Positions 9,064 to 17,833 of a stretch of 64,000 nt of DNA are shown in pieces. The stretch covers positions 17,905 to 81,904 of the forward strand of contig NZ_CYGX02000044.1 in NCBI RefSeq assembly GCF_900019265.1, in the 5' to 3' direction. The position numbers and the translations under genes were made by a program. Each line of letters begins with the position of its first letter. Position 1 is the stretch's first letter. The DNA is from Paraburkholderia ribeironis (GTDB taxonomy: Bacteria > Pseudomonadota > Gammaproteobacteria > Burkholderiales > Burkholderiaceae). A model generated the notes under the pieces. That model searched no databases. It was not told the origin of the DNA and saw only the letters and a program-made list of their open reading frames with translations.

Positions 9064-10215
9064 TTATTGTTCCTGAGGCGTCGGATTCGGATTGTCCGCG
9101 GGCAGAACGCGATTGTCGATCATGAGTGGTGTGCCGTTCTTTAGCTTGAGCTGGCCGCTCGTCACGACCTGCGTGCCTTCGCCGAGGCCGTTCAGAATCG
9201 CGACCTGATCGCCGCGGGTGGGTCCCGGCGTCACGAAGATCTGTTGCGCAACGGCCATTGTTTTGCCGCGCGCATCCTTGCGCTCGCCTGGTTTGATGAC
9301 GAACACTGTCGCCCCGTACGGGTTGTAGGCGATCGCCGTTTGCGGCAGCGTCAGGTAGCGCTGCTCGCTGCCCACATCGACCTTCACGTTCGCATACATG
9401 CCAGGCAACAGCTTGCGCTCGCGGTTGTCGAGGGCCGCTTCGATCTGCACGTTGCGCGTTGTGCTGTCCACGCGCGGATTGATCGCGCGGATCTCGCCGT
9501 CGAACGTGTGGCTCGCGAATGCACTCGTATCAACGACGACGACCTGTCCGACCTGCAATTGCCCGAGCTGCTGCTGTGGCAGATAGAAGTCGACGTAGAT
9601 GGGATCGATGGCTTGCAATGTGACGATGGCATCGCCGGGATTGATGTGCTGGCCGGGATTGACGGTCGTGATTCCGACGCGTCCCGCGAAAGGCGCACGA
9701 ATCGTTTTCTTGTCGACGAGCGCGGCCTGCTGGTCGACCTGTGCGCGCTTGCTTCTCAGGTCGGCGGCATCGGCATCGAGCTGCGCCTTGGCGATCGCCT
9801 GAATCTCATACTGTGCCTTGTCGCGCTTGTAGACGGTTTGCGAGAGTTCGGCGGCGGCTTGCAGCGATGCGAGTTGCGCCCGGTCCGAGCCGTCGTTCAG
9901 GCGCACGAGCACCTGGCCGGCCTTCACTTCCTGGCCGGAGCTGAATGTGATGTCGCGCACGAGCCCAGCCACTTCCGTGGTCACGTCGACGCCGCGCACG
10001 GCACGCAGGCTGCCCACGGCGGTAAGCTGTGGTTGCCAGGTCTGATAGCTCGCGACAGCGGACGTGACGGTCGCGGGCGGCACGGCATTGTGCGCCATGA
10101 ACTTCTTGATCATGTGCGCCTTGAACAGGTTGAAACCGATCAGCGCGCCGAGCAGAACGCCCACGCAGATCAGCATGATGATCATCCGTTTTGCTATCGG
10201 TCTTTTCGTCGTCAT
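9064..10215 (-). CDS. RND efflux periplasmic adaptor (membrane fusion protein)
   Basis: About 383 residues from the ATG at 10215, preceded by AAGGACA; an in-frame upstream start at 10272 is less likely because it would put 19 basic residues before the anchor. One N-terminal membrane anchor (IIMLICVGVLLGALIGF) is followed by a lipoyl half-motif (GLVRDITFSSGQEVKAGQVL), an alpha-helical hairpin rich in Gln and Ala, the second lipoyl half (IRAPFAGRVGITTVNPGQ), and beta-barrel and membrane-proximal domains. This is the AcrA/MexE domain order. It links the pump encoded downstream to the outer membrane channel encoded upstream in the same operon. Confidence 0.9.
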   Translation of the reverse strand: MTTKRPIAKRMIIMLICVGVLLGALIGFNLFKAHMIKKFMAHNAVPPATVTSAVASYQTWQPQLTAVGSLRAVRGVDVTTEVAGLVRDITFSSGQEVKAGQVLVRLNDGSDRAQLASLQAAAELSQTVYKRDKAQYEIQAIAKAQLDADAADLRSKRAQVDQQAALVDKKTIRAPFAGRVGITTVNPGQHINPGDAIVTLQAIDPIYVDFYLPQQQLGQLQVGQVVVVDTSAFASHTFDGEIRAINPRVDSTTRNVQIEAALDNRERKLLPGMYANVKVDVGSEQRYLTLPQTAIAYNPYGATVFVIKPGERKDARGKTMAVAQQIFVTPGPTRGDQVAILNGLGEGTQVVTSGQLKLKNGTPLMIDNRVLPADNPNPTPQEQ

Positions 10216-10309
10216 CGTCGTGTCCTTGCACGGCAAACTGATGAAGCACAAACTCGTCCGGCGGCGCTGCATTGCAACACATGCGACGCGCGGCTACTGC
10301 AAAGAGAGT

Positions 10310-11902
10310 TCACTGCGGGCGGATGGCGGGGGCCGCCTGGCTGGTCTGGCTAGTCGTCGTGTCGTTCCACCAGCCGCCCCCCAGCGCCTGGAACAATGCG
10401 GCCGTGTCCGCATAGCGCGCGGCTTGTGCCTGCGTGAGATTCACGACGGTCTGTTGATATTGACGTTGCGCATCGAGCAGCGACAGATAGCTGACGCCGC
10501 CGACACGAAATTGGCCGCGCGTCAGATCGAGTGAACTGCTGGCCGCGCGCCATGCTTCGGTTTGCGCGGCGAGGCCGGTCGCATCGTGATCGAGCGCGCG
10601 GAGCGTATCGGCGACGTCCTCGAATGCGAGTAGCACGGTTTGGCGGTATTGCGCCTTTGCCTGATCGAAGGCGGCTTCCGCCGCGCGCTTTTGCGCGGTC
10701 AGCTGGCCGCCATGGAAGATCGGCTGCGTGAGCCCCGAACCGATGTTCCAGATCATGTCGGCGTACTTCAGCATGCCCGCCGGCGTCAAAGATTGCGGGC
10801 CGTAGCTTGCGGACAGCGTGATCTGCGGATACATGTTTGCCGTTGCGACGCCGACTTGGGCGCTCGCCTGATGCAGCACGGCATCGGCGGCCAGAATGTC
10901 GGGACGCTGCCGGACGAGCGACGAAGGCAGGCTAACGGGCAGGGTCCGCGGCAGCGTGAACATCGACAGCCTGAACTCGGGGACGCCAATATCGCTCGGC
11001 GGCTTGCCCGCGAGCACGGCAAGCTGATGCCGCGTCTGATCGAGCGACTGCCGCAGCGGCGGCAGGGTTGCGCGTGTTTGCGCGAGCAACGTTTCCTGCG
11101 AGAGCACGGCAACGCGACCCACGCCGCCGAACTCGAACTGCTTACGCAACATGCCAAGCTGCGTTTCTTCATCCGCGACGATGCGCTCGGTCGCGTCGAT
11201 TTGCTCGCGCAGCGACGCCTCCTTGACGGCAGCAGTGACGATGTTTGCCGACAGCGCGAGGTATGCGCCCTGCAACTGGAAGCCCTGATAGTCGACCTGC
11301 GCGCCCAGCGATTCGAGTTCGTGCCGTGCGCCACCGAACAGGTCCAGCTTATATGAGACGATGACTGATGCGTTGTACAGACTCAGTATTCTGTTCAGGC
11401 CAGGCTGGCCGAACGTCGCGCCATTCAATTTTTCACGCGTGGCATTGAGTTTGGCATCGATAGCGGGATAGAGCTGGCTGCCTGCTTGCGCACGCAGATT
11501 CTCGCCTGCCTGGCGCAGCGCCGCGCTCGCCGCCGCGATATTCGGGCTGTTCGCAAGCGCCTCGCGTATCAGCGCATCGAGCGGCTCGCAACGAAAGAGC
11601 GTCCACCATTGAGCAGGCAGGTCGCCGCCCGTCGCGAACTGCTGCCCGAGTCCCGCGGCACCCGGCGACGATGCCGTGCGCTCAGGTAGGGGCGTGGGCG
11701 CATAGGTGTCCGTCGCGGGCGGGGCGGGAGTGCGATATTCGGGGCCGACCGTGCAGCCCGACAACGAACCAAGCAGTGAAAGCAGGACTGTGATCGGTGC
11801 AGCACGCGCGACAAGGTGATGTGCTGCGCGACGGCAAAATGCGCCACACAACTGCGGATGCAAACGGCCGCGACCAGAACTGCAGTTGACGTCATCGATC
11901 AT
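10310..11902 (-). CDS. RND efflux outer membrane lipoprotein, NodT/OprM family
   Basis: 530 residues. The N-terminal region has a hydrophobic signal followed by the lipobox LSGC (residues 47-50), so it is a lipid-anchored TolC-like channel. Two related halves rich in Ala, Gln and Leu form the outer membrane factor fold; the signature GPEYRTPAPP follows the lipidated cysteine. It is first in the operon, with AAGG 8-11 bases before the ATG. The family is historically called NodT because Rhizobium leguminosarum nodT belongs to it, and here it also lies just beyond nod genes. The intervening 230 bases hold no convincing nod box, so co-regulation with nod is not shown. Confidence 0.88.
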   Translation of the reverse strand: MIDDVNCSSGRGRLHPQLCGAFCRRAAHHLVARAAPITVLLSLLGSLSGCTVGPEYRTPAPPATDTYAPTPLPERTASSPGAAGLGQQFATGGDLPAQWWTLFRCEPLDALIREALANSPNIAAASAALRQAGENLRAQAGSQLYPAIDAKLNATREKLNGATFGQPGLNRILSLYNASVIVSYKLDLFGGARHELESLGAQVDYQGFQLQGAYLALSANIVTAAVKEASLREQIDATERIVADEETQLGMLRKQFEFGGVGRVAVLSQETLLAQTRATLPPLRQSLDQTRHQLAVLAGKPPSDIGVPEFRLSMFTLPRTLPVSLPSSLVRQRPDILAADAVLHQASAQVGVATANMYPQITLSASYGPQSLTPAGMLKYADMIWNIGSGLTQPIFHGGQLTAQKRAAEAAFDQAKAQYRQTVLLAFEDVADTLRALDHDATGLAAQTEAWRAASSSLDLTRGQFRVGGVSYLSLLDAQRQYQQTVVNLTQAQAARYADTAALFQALGGGWWNDTTTSQTSQAAPAIRPQ

Positions 11903-12132
11903 CTATCTACCTTAGTTCGCGTGCGCCGAGCGCTATCAAATAGTGGATGCAGAACTCGCCCCCCGTGCTGCTCTGATTTTGCTGCGAGGAGGGCATGCAA
12001 TGTATAAACGATGTATAGCGACACTTCGCTCGCATTCGTAGGAGGAGGCGTTTGTCGAGCCGATTGTCCGCCATTACCAATGATTTATCGCATTCCATAT
12101 GTGACGCTCGCACTTGTCCGACGCGCGCATGG

Positions 12133-12732
12133 TCAATGACCGTCAAGCCAGTTCAACACAATGTCGGTGCCTTCATCGATGGACGTCGAACAAGTGTCGA
12201 TGAAGACGTCCGGAGCCGTCGGCTGTTCATACGGCGAGTCGATGCCGGTGAAATGCTGGATTGCGCCACGTCTCGCGAGCCGATAGAGTCCTTTGGGATC
12301 GCGTGCTTCGGCCACGGCCAGAGTCGCATGAACATGAATTTCGGCGAAATTGTGCTTACCTGCGGTGGACCTGGCGAGTTCCCGGTCGCAGCGGAAGGGT
12401 GAGATGAGACACACCAGCACCACGATGCCGGCGTCGGCCATCAGTTTGGCAACCTCAGCAACGCGCCGTACATTTTCATGTCGATCCGCATCGGTAAAGC
12501 TAAGGTCCTTGCATAGACCGAGCCTGACTGAATCGCCATCGAGAATGTAGGTGAGACGGCCGCACGCGTGAAGACGCGCCTCGACCTTGTCGGCGATCGC
12601 CGATTTTCCAGCCGCGGACAGACCGGTGAACCAGAGAATGGCTGGCGTTTGTCGGAGCAACCGTCCTCTCGACTCCGGCTGAACGCGGAAGCCGTGCGCA
12701 TAAAGATCTGAAGTCGAAGCCTCGTTCGTCAT
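12133..12732 (-). CDS. nodQ: Adenylylsulfate kinase, NodQ-type single domain
   Basis: 199 residues forming only the APS kinase domain (CysC). It phosphorylates adenylylsulfate to PAPS, the sulfate donor for the sulfotransferase NodH encoded in the same run of genes. The P-loop reads GLSAAGKSAIA (the usual form is GLSGAGKST), followed by LDGDSVRLGL, the FTDADRHENVRRV motif and the LISPFRCDR segment. In sinorhizobia NodQ is a two-domain GTPase-kinase paired with NodP; here the GTPase part and nodP are absent, so ATP sulfurylase must come from elsewhere. It lies about 200 bases after nodU on the same strand, as in other beta-rhizobial nod clusters. cysC would be an equally fair symbol. Confidence 0.85.
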   Translation of the reverse strand: MTNEASTSDLYAHGFRVQPESRGRLLRQTPAILWFTGLSAAGKSAIADKVEARLHACGRLTYILDGDSVRLGLCKDLSFTDADRHENVRRVAEVAKLMADAGIVVLVCLISPFRCDRELARSTAGKHNFAEIHVHATLAVAEARDPKGLYRLARRGAIQHFTGIDSPYEQPTAPDVFIDTCSTSIDEGTDIVLNWLDGH

Positions 12733-12939
12733 ACTCGCCTACGTAAGTGAGTTGGAATCGTTGCTGGAAGTCGGGGGCGTGCGCGCTCGCGCATTGCGGC
12801 ATTGCGACGGTAGTTCCGTGTGCCAAGTCAGGAAGTTTGGACATTCATGGATGCTGCCGCCGACGGGGTAGGTCGCCCATCAGTCAAGGTCCGTAGCGCG
12901 GCCACTCGAGCCATTCCGAACGGTGCAACTGTCTCCCAT

Positions 12940-14658
12940 TCATATTGGCCGCAAGGATGCTGGTTCGTCGATTGACGATGGCAGCTCAGTGTCGCATGCC
13001 TTGTTGAATAGAAGACCGTCGCACCATACATGTTCGACGCGTCCCCACTCGCAGGCTGATGCAGCGTCCGGAAAGAAGCCCCGCCCGTGATGATTGGCGC
13101 TCGTGTTGCAGAGCAAAGGAAGGCTCGTGAGCTTTTCGTATTCGATCAGGAGTTGCGCCACCGGATGTTCGGAATTCCTTGCAACGGTCTGCAGTCGAGC
13201 CGACCCGTCGAGATGCACGGCAGCTGGGATCCTGTCCCGCCACTCCTCGCGCGTCTGATGATCGAACAGCATGTAGGGATCCGGAGTACCGGGACAAAAT
13301 ATGGCAAGGGCGCGGTCTTCAAGACATATTGGCGCCACCGGACGGAAATGCTCTCGATGCTTGACATCGTTGAGAAGATCCTTCATTCCGGGCGAAGTCG
13401 CAGCGGCCAGAATGCTTCTGGCACCCAATGCTCGAGGACCCAGCTCGGCCCTGCCGGCAAGGAAAACGACCGGTTTATTTTCAGCGAGTATGCGGGCGAG
13501 TTCCGCGATGGAACAAGAAGACACTGTCCATCCGGGCGGCACATAGCGAGTTTTCACTGCTGGTCCGCTATAGACCGACCATTCCAATGGCACAAAGCCG
13601 TTGTTCGCTGCCATCGCGCAGCAAGCGGCGCCAATCGCCGATCCACTGTCGTTCGGAAAGGGCGGGATCCAGATCGCGTCGAACAAACCGCTCGCACGTA
13701 ATGCGCTGTTCCATTTGATGTTGAGTCCGCATCCGCCAGAGATGCACAAGTTTCGCGGCCCCGGAATCGAATGGCGCTGGAGGGCTATTTCCATTTTGTG
13801 AACGAGAAGACGCTCGAGGAAGGCATGAAAGGATGCGAGTACGTCTTCGTGAGGCTTGGTCTCCAGTTGGGGCACGCTTGCTTCGAAGAAGTCGCGTACA
13901 GCTGCAAGCGATGTTTCGGCGATGTGGATATTTTCGCGGTAATTTCGCGCAAGTTCCGTGTCACCGGCAAAGCGTTCCTGGTAAAGCCTGCGAAATACTA
14001 CGACGATGTTTTCATCGACGGACCCGAGCGCGATGTATGCCATCAGTTTGCCCGCGACGCCAAGATCCCAGTCTGCGCCGCCCGCCTTCTTGTAGGGCCC
14101 GAAATGATGTCCGGCCGCCGCGTACATTTGGCCTATGATCGGAAACAGGCACTCAACTAGCCGCGCTCCTTGGCGTTGTACGTGGTACAGCCTTGGCACC
14201 ATGCCGCCATCCCACACCACGCAGAACGCGGGCTGCCCGCTTTGCGCGAACGGGCTGGTGCAGTACGCGGAGGCGACATGGCCTGACACATGAGGGTAGC
14301 TCTTATATGGATACGACTCGCCGCCGATCAGCAGCCCGGTGTCGTCGACCGAAGCCAGAAGATCGTCGAATCTGCGTTCGGTATAGGGAGCACCTTTCAG
14401 GATGACCGGCGTGGAGCCGCTGAGCACCCGAAACTGCGACTCAACTTCGCCGTCCCAGCCGTCGATTACAAACTGGTCGATATCTTCGACCCGCAGCCCG
14501 TGCTCAGCCAATGCCGTCGCAACCGCGTCCAGGTTCTCGATTTCCCGATATCGCGGGTTGTTGTCTCGCTTCTCCTGTTCGATGCAAAAAAGGAGCTTTC
14601 CATCTTCCACAACGGCGATTGCTCCGTCGTGTGTCAGCTTGAGGCCGCAGATGCGCAT
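12940..14658 (-). CDS. nodU: Nodulation protein NodU, Nod factor 6-O-carbamoyltransferase
   Basis: 572 residues from the ATG at 14658, chosen because GGGAG precedes it and the protein then begins MRICGLKLTHDGAIAVVEDG, the family start; a longer frame begins at 14736. It belongs to the TobZ/HypF-type carbamoyltransferases. The N-terminal kinase-like domain holds the metal-binding histidines in HVSGHVASAY, and the C-terminal YrdC-like domain has ELGPRALGARSIL and the FRPVAP motif. It would transfer carbamoyl from carbamoyl phosphate to the non-reducing end of the Nod factor. The start overlaps the end of nodS by 25 bases, indicating translational coupling. Confidence 0.92.
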   Translation of the reverse strand: MRICGLKLTHDGAIAVVEDGKLLFCIEQEKRDNNPRYREIENLDAVATALAEHGLRVEDIDQFVIDGWDGEVESQFRVLSGSTPVILKGAPYTERRFDDLLASVDDTGLLIGGESYPYKSYPHVSGHVASAYCTSPFAQSGQPAFCVVWDGGMVPRLYHVQRQGARLVECLFPIIGQMYAAAGHHFGPYKKAGGADWDLGVAGKLMAYIALGSVDENIVVVFRRLYQERFAGDTELARNYRENIHIAETSLAAVRDFFEASVPQLETKPHEDVLASFHAFLERLLVHKMEIALQRHSIPGPRNLCISGGCGLNIKWNSALRASGLFDAIWIPPFPNDSGSAIGAACCAMAANNGFVPLEWSVYSGPAVKTRYVPPGWTVSSCSIAELARILAENKPVVFLAGRAELGPRALGARSILAAATSPGMKDLLNDVKHREHFRPVAPICLEDRALAIFCPGTPDPYMLFDHQTREEWRDRIPAAVHLDGSARLQTVARNSEHPVAQLLIEYEKLTSLPLLCNTSANHHGRGFFPDAASACEWGRVEHVWCDGLLFNKACDTELPSSIDEPASLRPI

Positions 14659-15302
14659 AATATCTCCCACTCTAACGGGTGGCAATCTGGTTGATGTGAA
14701 AAGTTCACCGGGTTTCGGAAACGCGCGAGCAGACAATCTTCATTGGACGACTGACCGATGCACTCCATCCGCTCAACTTCGATCAGATCTTCTTTCAGAA
14801 TTTCCAGCACCGTTTCCGCACCGCCTATGTGTCCCCATCGCCGGCAATTGGCGTCACGCGCCGACCCGAATACCAACTGGCCAGCAGGCGCAAGAATTCT
14901 TGCCAGGTTGCGGATAGCGTCCCGCACTTCTGCAATGTGACCGAGATAATAAAAAACCTCTGCGACGACGATCAGATCGAACTTCTCCTGAGTCGAAAAA
15001 TGCTGGACGTCTGAAACGATCCAAGTCGTGTTCGGTGGTTCCATCAGTCGTTCGCGTGTTCTCTTAATCGCTTGCGGCATCACATCGATGACGGTGAGCC
15101 GTTGGCAGTGGGGCGCCAATTTCTCCGTGAACGCTCCGCCCGCGCATCCGACCTCGAGCGCATTTGTGACCGATCCCTGGGCGAGTGACAATCGAAGCAT
15201 GTGCTTGTGGCGCTCGAGTTCGAACGGATTACTGTCAAGTCGCCAAGGGTCGTCTGCGTCCAATTCCCGACGCAGCAAGTCGAAATTCGTTACATGTGTC
15301 AA
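14634..15302 (-). CDS. nodS: Nodulation protein NodS, SAM-dependent N-methyltransferase
   Basis: 222 residues. It methylates the free amino group of the deacetylated chitooligosaccharide before acylation. The SAM site motif ALEVGCAGGAFTEKL is clear, followed by VIDVMPQAI, and the N-terminal DDPWRLDSNPFELERHKH matches the NodS family start. The likely initiation codon is TTG at 15302, with AAGGTAGG upstream; no ATG or GTG fits closer to the conserved region. It sits between nodA and nodU, and its end overlaps the nodU start. The last 15 or so residues extend beyond the usual end of the family. Confidence 0.9.
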   Translation of the reverse strand: MTHVTNFDLLRRELDADDPWRLDSNPFELERHKHMLRLSLAQGSVTNALEVGCAGGAFTEKLAPHCQRLTVIDVMPQAIKRTRERLMEPPNTTWIVSDVQHFSTQEKFDLIVVAEVFYYLGHIAEVRDAIRNLARILAPAGQLVFGSARDANCRRWGHIGGAETVLEILKEDLIEVERMECIGQSSNEDCLLARFRNPVNFSHQPDCHPLEWEILCASAASS

Positions 15303-15392
15303 TTTCGCCTACCTTAATAGTGGTCCGCTATAAGTGTGGTTGTACGACAGGCCACTCCGGCTCCATCGCTTTGCAGAGAAAGGCGATGCGCT

Positions 15393-15983
15393 TCATAGCT
15401 CGGGACCGTTGCGCTCGATCGCGGTGCCGTCCGGCCACTCGCTCATCGAGCTACCGATTGGCAAAATCACCGCCAGCACGTCTTCAGTGCGTGTAGGAGG
15501 TAAATCAAGGTGAACGTTGGGCAGCGTTGATCGTATGTGCACCCCCGACAAGATCGTTCCCATTCCATGCCGGCATAATCTGGCGAAGTGGTTTTTCAAC
15601 GAGTGCCGCACTGTGCCGAATGCGAATGGAACGCGAAGCTCTTGCAGTACTGGATACATCGCACGGATGGAATGGCTGATTCCGAGTCCTTCGAGATCCG
15701 GGCGCACTCCATACAGTCCCAGTTCTGCTATCAGCACATCGACCGCGCCTACCTTGATGAATCGACGCAGTGAGCCCATGTGAGCCGCCACACCTTGCGA
15801 ATCGTAGGCAATGGCACGGAGTTCTGGTCGCGCCCCGGCCCAACTTCGGCCACCCTCGAACGGCTTTGCGTTGAAGGCTCCGGTTGGCCCATACGTGGTC
15901 CGGAAGAACTGCGCCAATTCGACGTGATCGGAGAGTTGTAGCTCATTTTCCCAGCACAGTCTCCACTGCACTTTTGAGGACAT
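15393..15983 (-). CDS. nodA: Nodulation protein NodA, Nod factor N-acyltransferase
   Basis: 196 residues, exactly the standard NodA length. It transfers a fatty acyl chain to the free amine made by NodB (and methylated by NodS). The conserved start WRLCWENELQLSDHVELA, the central ELGLYGVRPDLEGLGISHS and FGTVRHSLKNH are as expected of NodA. AGGGTGA lies 7 bases before the ATG. The gene lies between nodH and nodS, not next to nodB; separation of nodA from nodBC is characteristic of beta-rhizobial operons. Confidence 0.95.
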   Translation of the reverse strand: MSSKVQWRLCWENELQLSDHVELAQFFRTTYGPTGAFNAKPFEGGRSWAGARPELRAIAYDSQGVAAHMGSLRRFIKVGAVDVLIAELGLYGVRPDLEGLGISHSIRAMYPVLQELRVPFAFGTVRHSLKNHFARLCRHGMGTILSGVHIRSTLPNVHLDLPPTRTEDVLAVILPIGSSMSEWPDGTAIERNGPEL

Positions 15984-16197
15984 GCGAAGTCACCCTATTT
16001 AGATGCGTGCGTCCAGCGCCACCAGCTGCGTGCTCGGATTGACATAGCGAACGGCACGCATCGGGTTCTGTCACTACGTAGGCACGCAAGGACTACTCAA
16101 ACCGACCGTGGGATAGCAGAATCGATACGGAATTGTCTCTGTACCAAAGGGGCTATCGCAAGATGACTCACACGATCGCGCTGTTTGCCGGGGAAGA

Positions 16198-16956
16198 TCA
16201 GTCTTTCCCAGCTTCGAAGAAGCTCTCATATGGCCCGCCTCTGAAGTGTCGTTTCAACTCATCAAAGTTGAATACCGTTTGCTCCAGAGGTCGCACCTCC
16301 TGACGCTGAAGAACTGTGCGGTGAGGACACGGATGCACTGAAGTCCCAAGAAACGCCCAAACCGCCTGCAGGCATACAGCGGGGGCGCCCAGCAGACTTT
16401 CATATTCGACGGGCAGCACGTTCGCCGGCGAGAACGAGTCCGCGACCTGGCGGTGGAAATCGCTGGCAGCTTTGAAGTAGGCCTCGCAGTCTTCGATTGT
16501 CAAGGTGACCTGCGGAGGCGGACCTGAGTCGTTGTCCGCGCCGTACCTTAGCCAATGACCACTTTGCCTTGCCTGCACGAGCGATCGCAGCGATTCCAAT
16601 GTATTTGTTCGGATCACGAGCATCACCTTGAGGCGTGGCCAGCGTGCCAACTCTTCAAAGAACCCTGGGCGTTCCTGAAACTGAGGCTGGTTAATCTTGC
16701 AACCGACATGCGTCACGTGTTTCTTTCCCGTTGCGGCGGGATAGTGCAGATAGGCGAGCTCGAGAAGTTGGCGATCGCTACGTAAGAGACGGTTGCGGTC
16801 GAGCCAAATCGTGTCGTATGGATTGAGCAACTCCCCATTGCTAGACACGTTCGGATGCGCATTCAGCAATTCTTCCAGATAGTGGGTGCCAGTTCTGGGC
16901 ATCCCGACGATTACAAATGGCTCAGTTGTCACTGTGGAGTGGTTCATGGCGTGCAT
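16198..16956 (-). CDS. nodH: Nodulation protein NodH, Nod factor sulfotransferase
   Basis: 252 residues of the PAPS-dependent sulfotransferase family. The 5'-phosphosulfate loop is FVIVGMPRTGTHYLEELL near the N terminus, and the 3'-phosphate-binding segment is VMLVIRTNTLESLRSL. It would sulfate the reducing-end glucosamine of the Nod factor with PAPS from the APS kinase encoded downstream. An alternative ATG lies three codons in (16947). It sits between nodJ and nodA. A gap of about 210 bases separates it from nodA, with no second nod box seen. Confidence 0.9.
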   Translation of the reverse strand: MHAMNHSTVTTEPFVIVGMPRTGTHYLEELLNAHPNVSSNGELLNPYDTIWLDRNRLLRSDRQLLELAYLHYPAATGKKHVTHVGCKINQPQFQERPGFFEELARWPRLKVMLVIRTNTLESLRSLVQARQSGHWLRYGADNDSGPPPQVTLTIEDCEAYFKAASDFHRQVADSFSPANVLPVEYESLLGAPAVCLQAVWAFLGTSVHPCPHRTVLQRQEVRPLEQTVFNFDELKRHFRGGPYESFFEAGKD

Positions 16957-17041
16957 TTCACAGGGTTGAAAGCGATGGTTCGGGCGCTAGCCAGTGCGTA
17001 GTTCATTGCAAACCTCCTACTCGGGTTGGTTGCCACCAGCG

Positions 17042-17833
17042 TCAAGACATGAGGCGGCGGCGAAACAGTGCCGCCGACAGAAAAAACGGCAGTACTGCGT
17101 AGACGCAAAGCGCGGCCACATGCATACCGATGCCGGTGGCTGGGCGTGCAAGCATCGCTGGGCGGATCAGTTCAACGGAGTGTGCGAGTGGCAGGAATCG
17201 GGCAACCTGTCGAAAAGCGCCGGGGAGTTGGCCGACCGGGAAGATGACGCCACTCAGGAACAGCATGGGTGTCAGAACAAGCGTTTGGTAGAAAATAAAG
17301 TAGTCGTAACTCGGCGCGATGGCGATGAGTACCATCGCCAGACTTGCGAAGGCGAGGCCAGTGAGGATAATGACGGGCATGACATGAAAGATACTCGAAA
17401 ACCTTGCATAGCCGAGCGTCGCGGCGACCACCATCACCGCCGTGCCAGCCAGAAGGGCTTTTGTGGCTGCCCATGCCAATTCACCGAGAACGACATCGCC
17501 AATGGTGAGTTGGGTGCACAGCACGGCTTCCCACATGCGCTGAATGTGCATGCGAGCGAAAGTCGCATAAATCGTTTCGAAGGTTGCCGAAGTCATTGCG
17601 CTCGTCGCGACCATTCCAGCCGCCAGGAACGCGACATACGGAACGCCGTCGACGTGGCCTATCATTATTCCCACGCCAAAACCCAAGCCGAACAGATACA
17701 TCATCGGATCTGCAAGGTTCCCGAGAAGCGAAACAAGTGCAGATTTCCTCCATGCCAGATAGTTGCGGCGCCACACTGTACGCCAGTTCCAGGCGTTGGC
17801 GGGCAGAGCTATCGCGAGTACTTCACGCATCAT
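17042..17833 (-). CDS. nodJ: Nodulation protein NodJ, ABC-2 type Nod factor exporter permease
   Basis: 263 residues with about six transmembrane segments and the ABC-2 permease signature LSGVIFPVGQLPGAFRQVA. It forms the membrane part of the NodIJ exporter that secretes lipochitooligosaccharides. The start codon abuts the nodI stop codon, so the two are coupled. The N-terminal NWRTVWRRNYLAWRK is typical of NodJ. A second in-frame ATG follows immediately. Confidence 0.93.
   Translation of the reverse strand: MMREVLAIALPANAWNWRTVWRRNYLAWRKSALVSLLGNLADPMMYLFGLGFGVGIMIGHVDGVPYVAFLAAGMVATSAMTSATFETIYATFARMHIQRMWEAVLCTQLTIGDVVLGELAWAATKALLAGTAVMVVAATLGYARFSSIFHVMPVIILTGLAFASLAMVLIAIAPSYDYFIFYQTLVLTPMLFLSGVIFPVGQLPGAFRQVARFLPLAHSVELIRPAMLARPATGIGMHVAALCVYAVLPFFLSAALFRRRLMS

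Noticed and set aside
9244..10353. 369-codon plus-strand frame opposite the efflux adaptor gene
   Set aside because: Shadow of the adaptor gene, full of Arg, His and Gln, typical of the opposite strand of GC-rich genes.
11903..12132. Possible nod box before the NodT-type efflux operon
   Set aside because: Scattered ATTACCAAT-like and CATCCA-like words occur but not in the order or spacing of a nod box.
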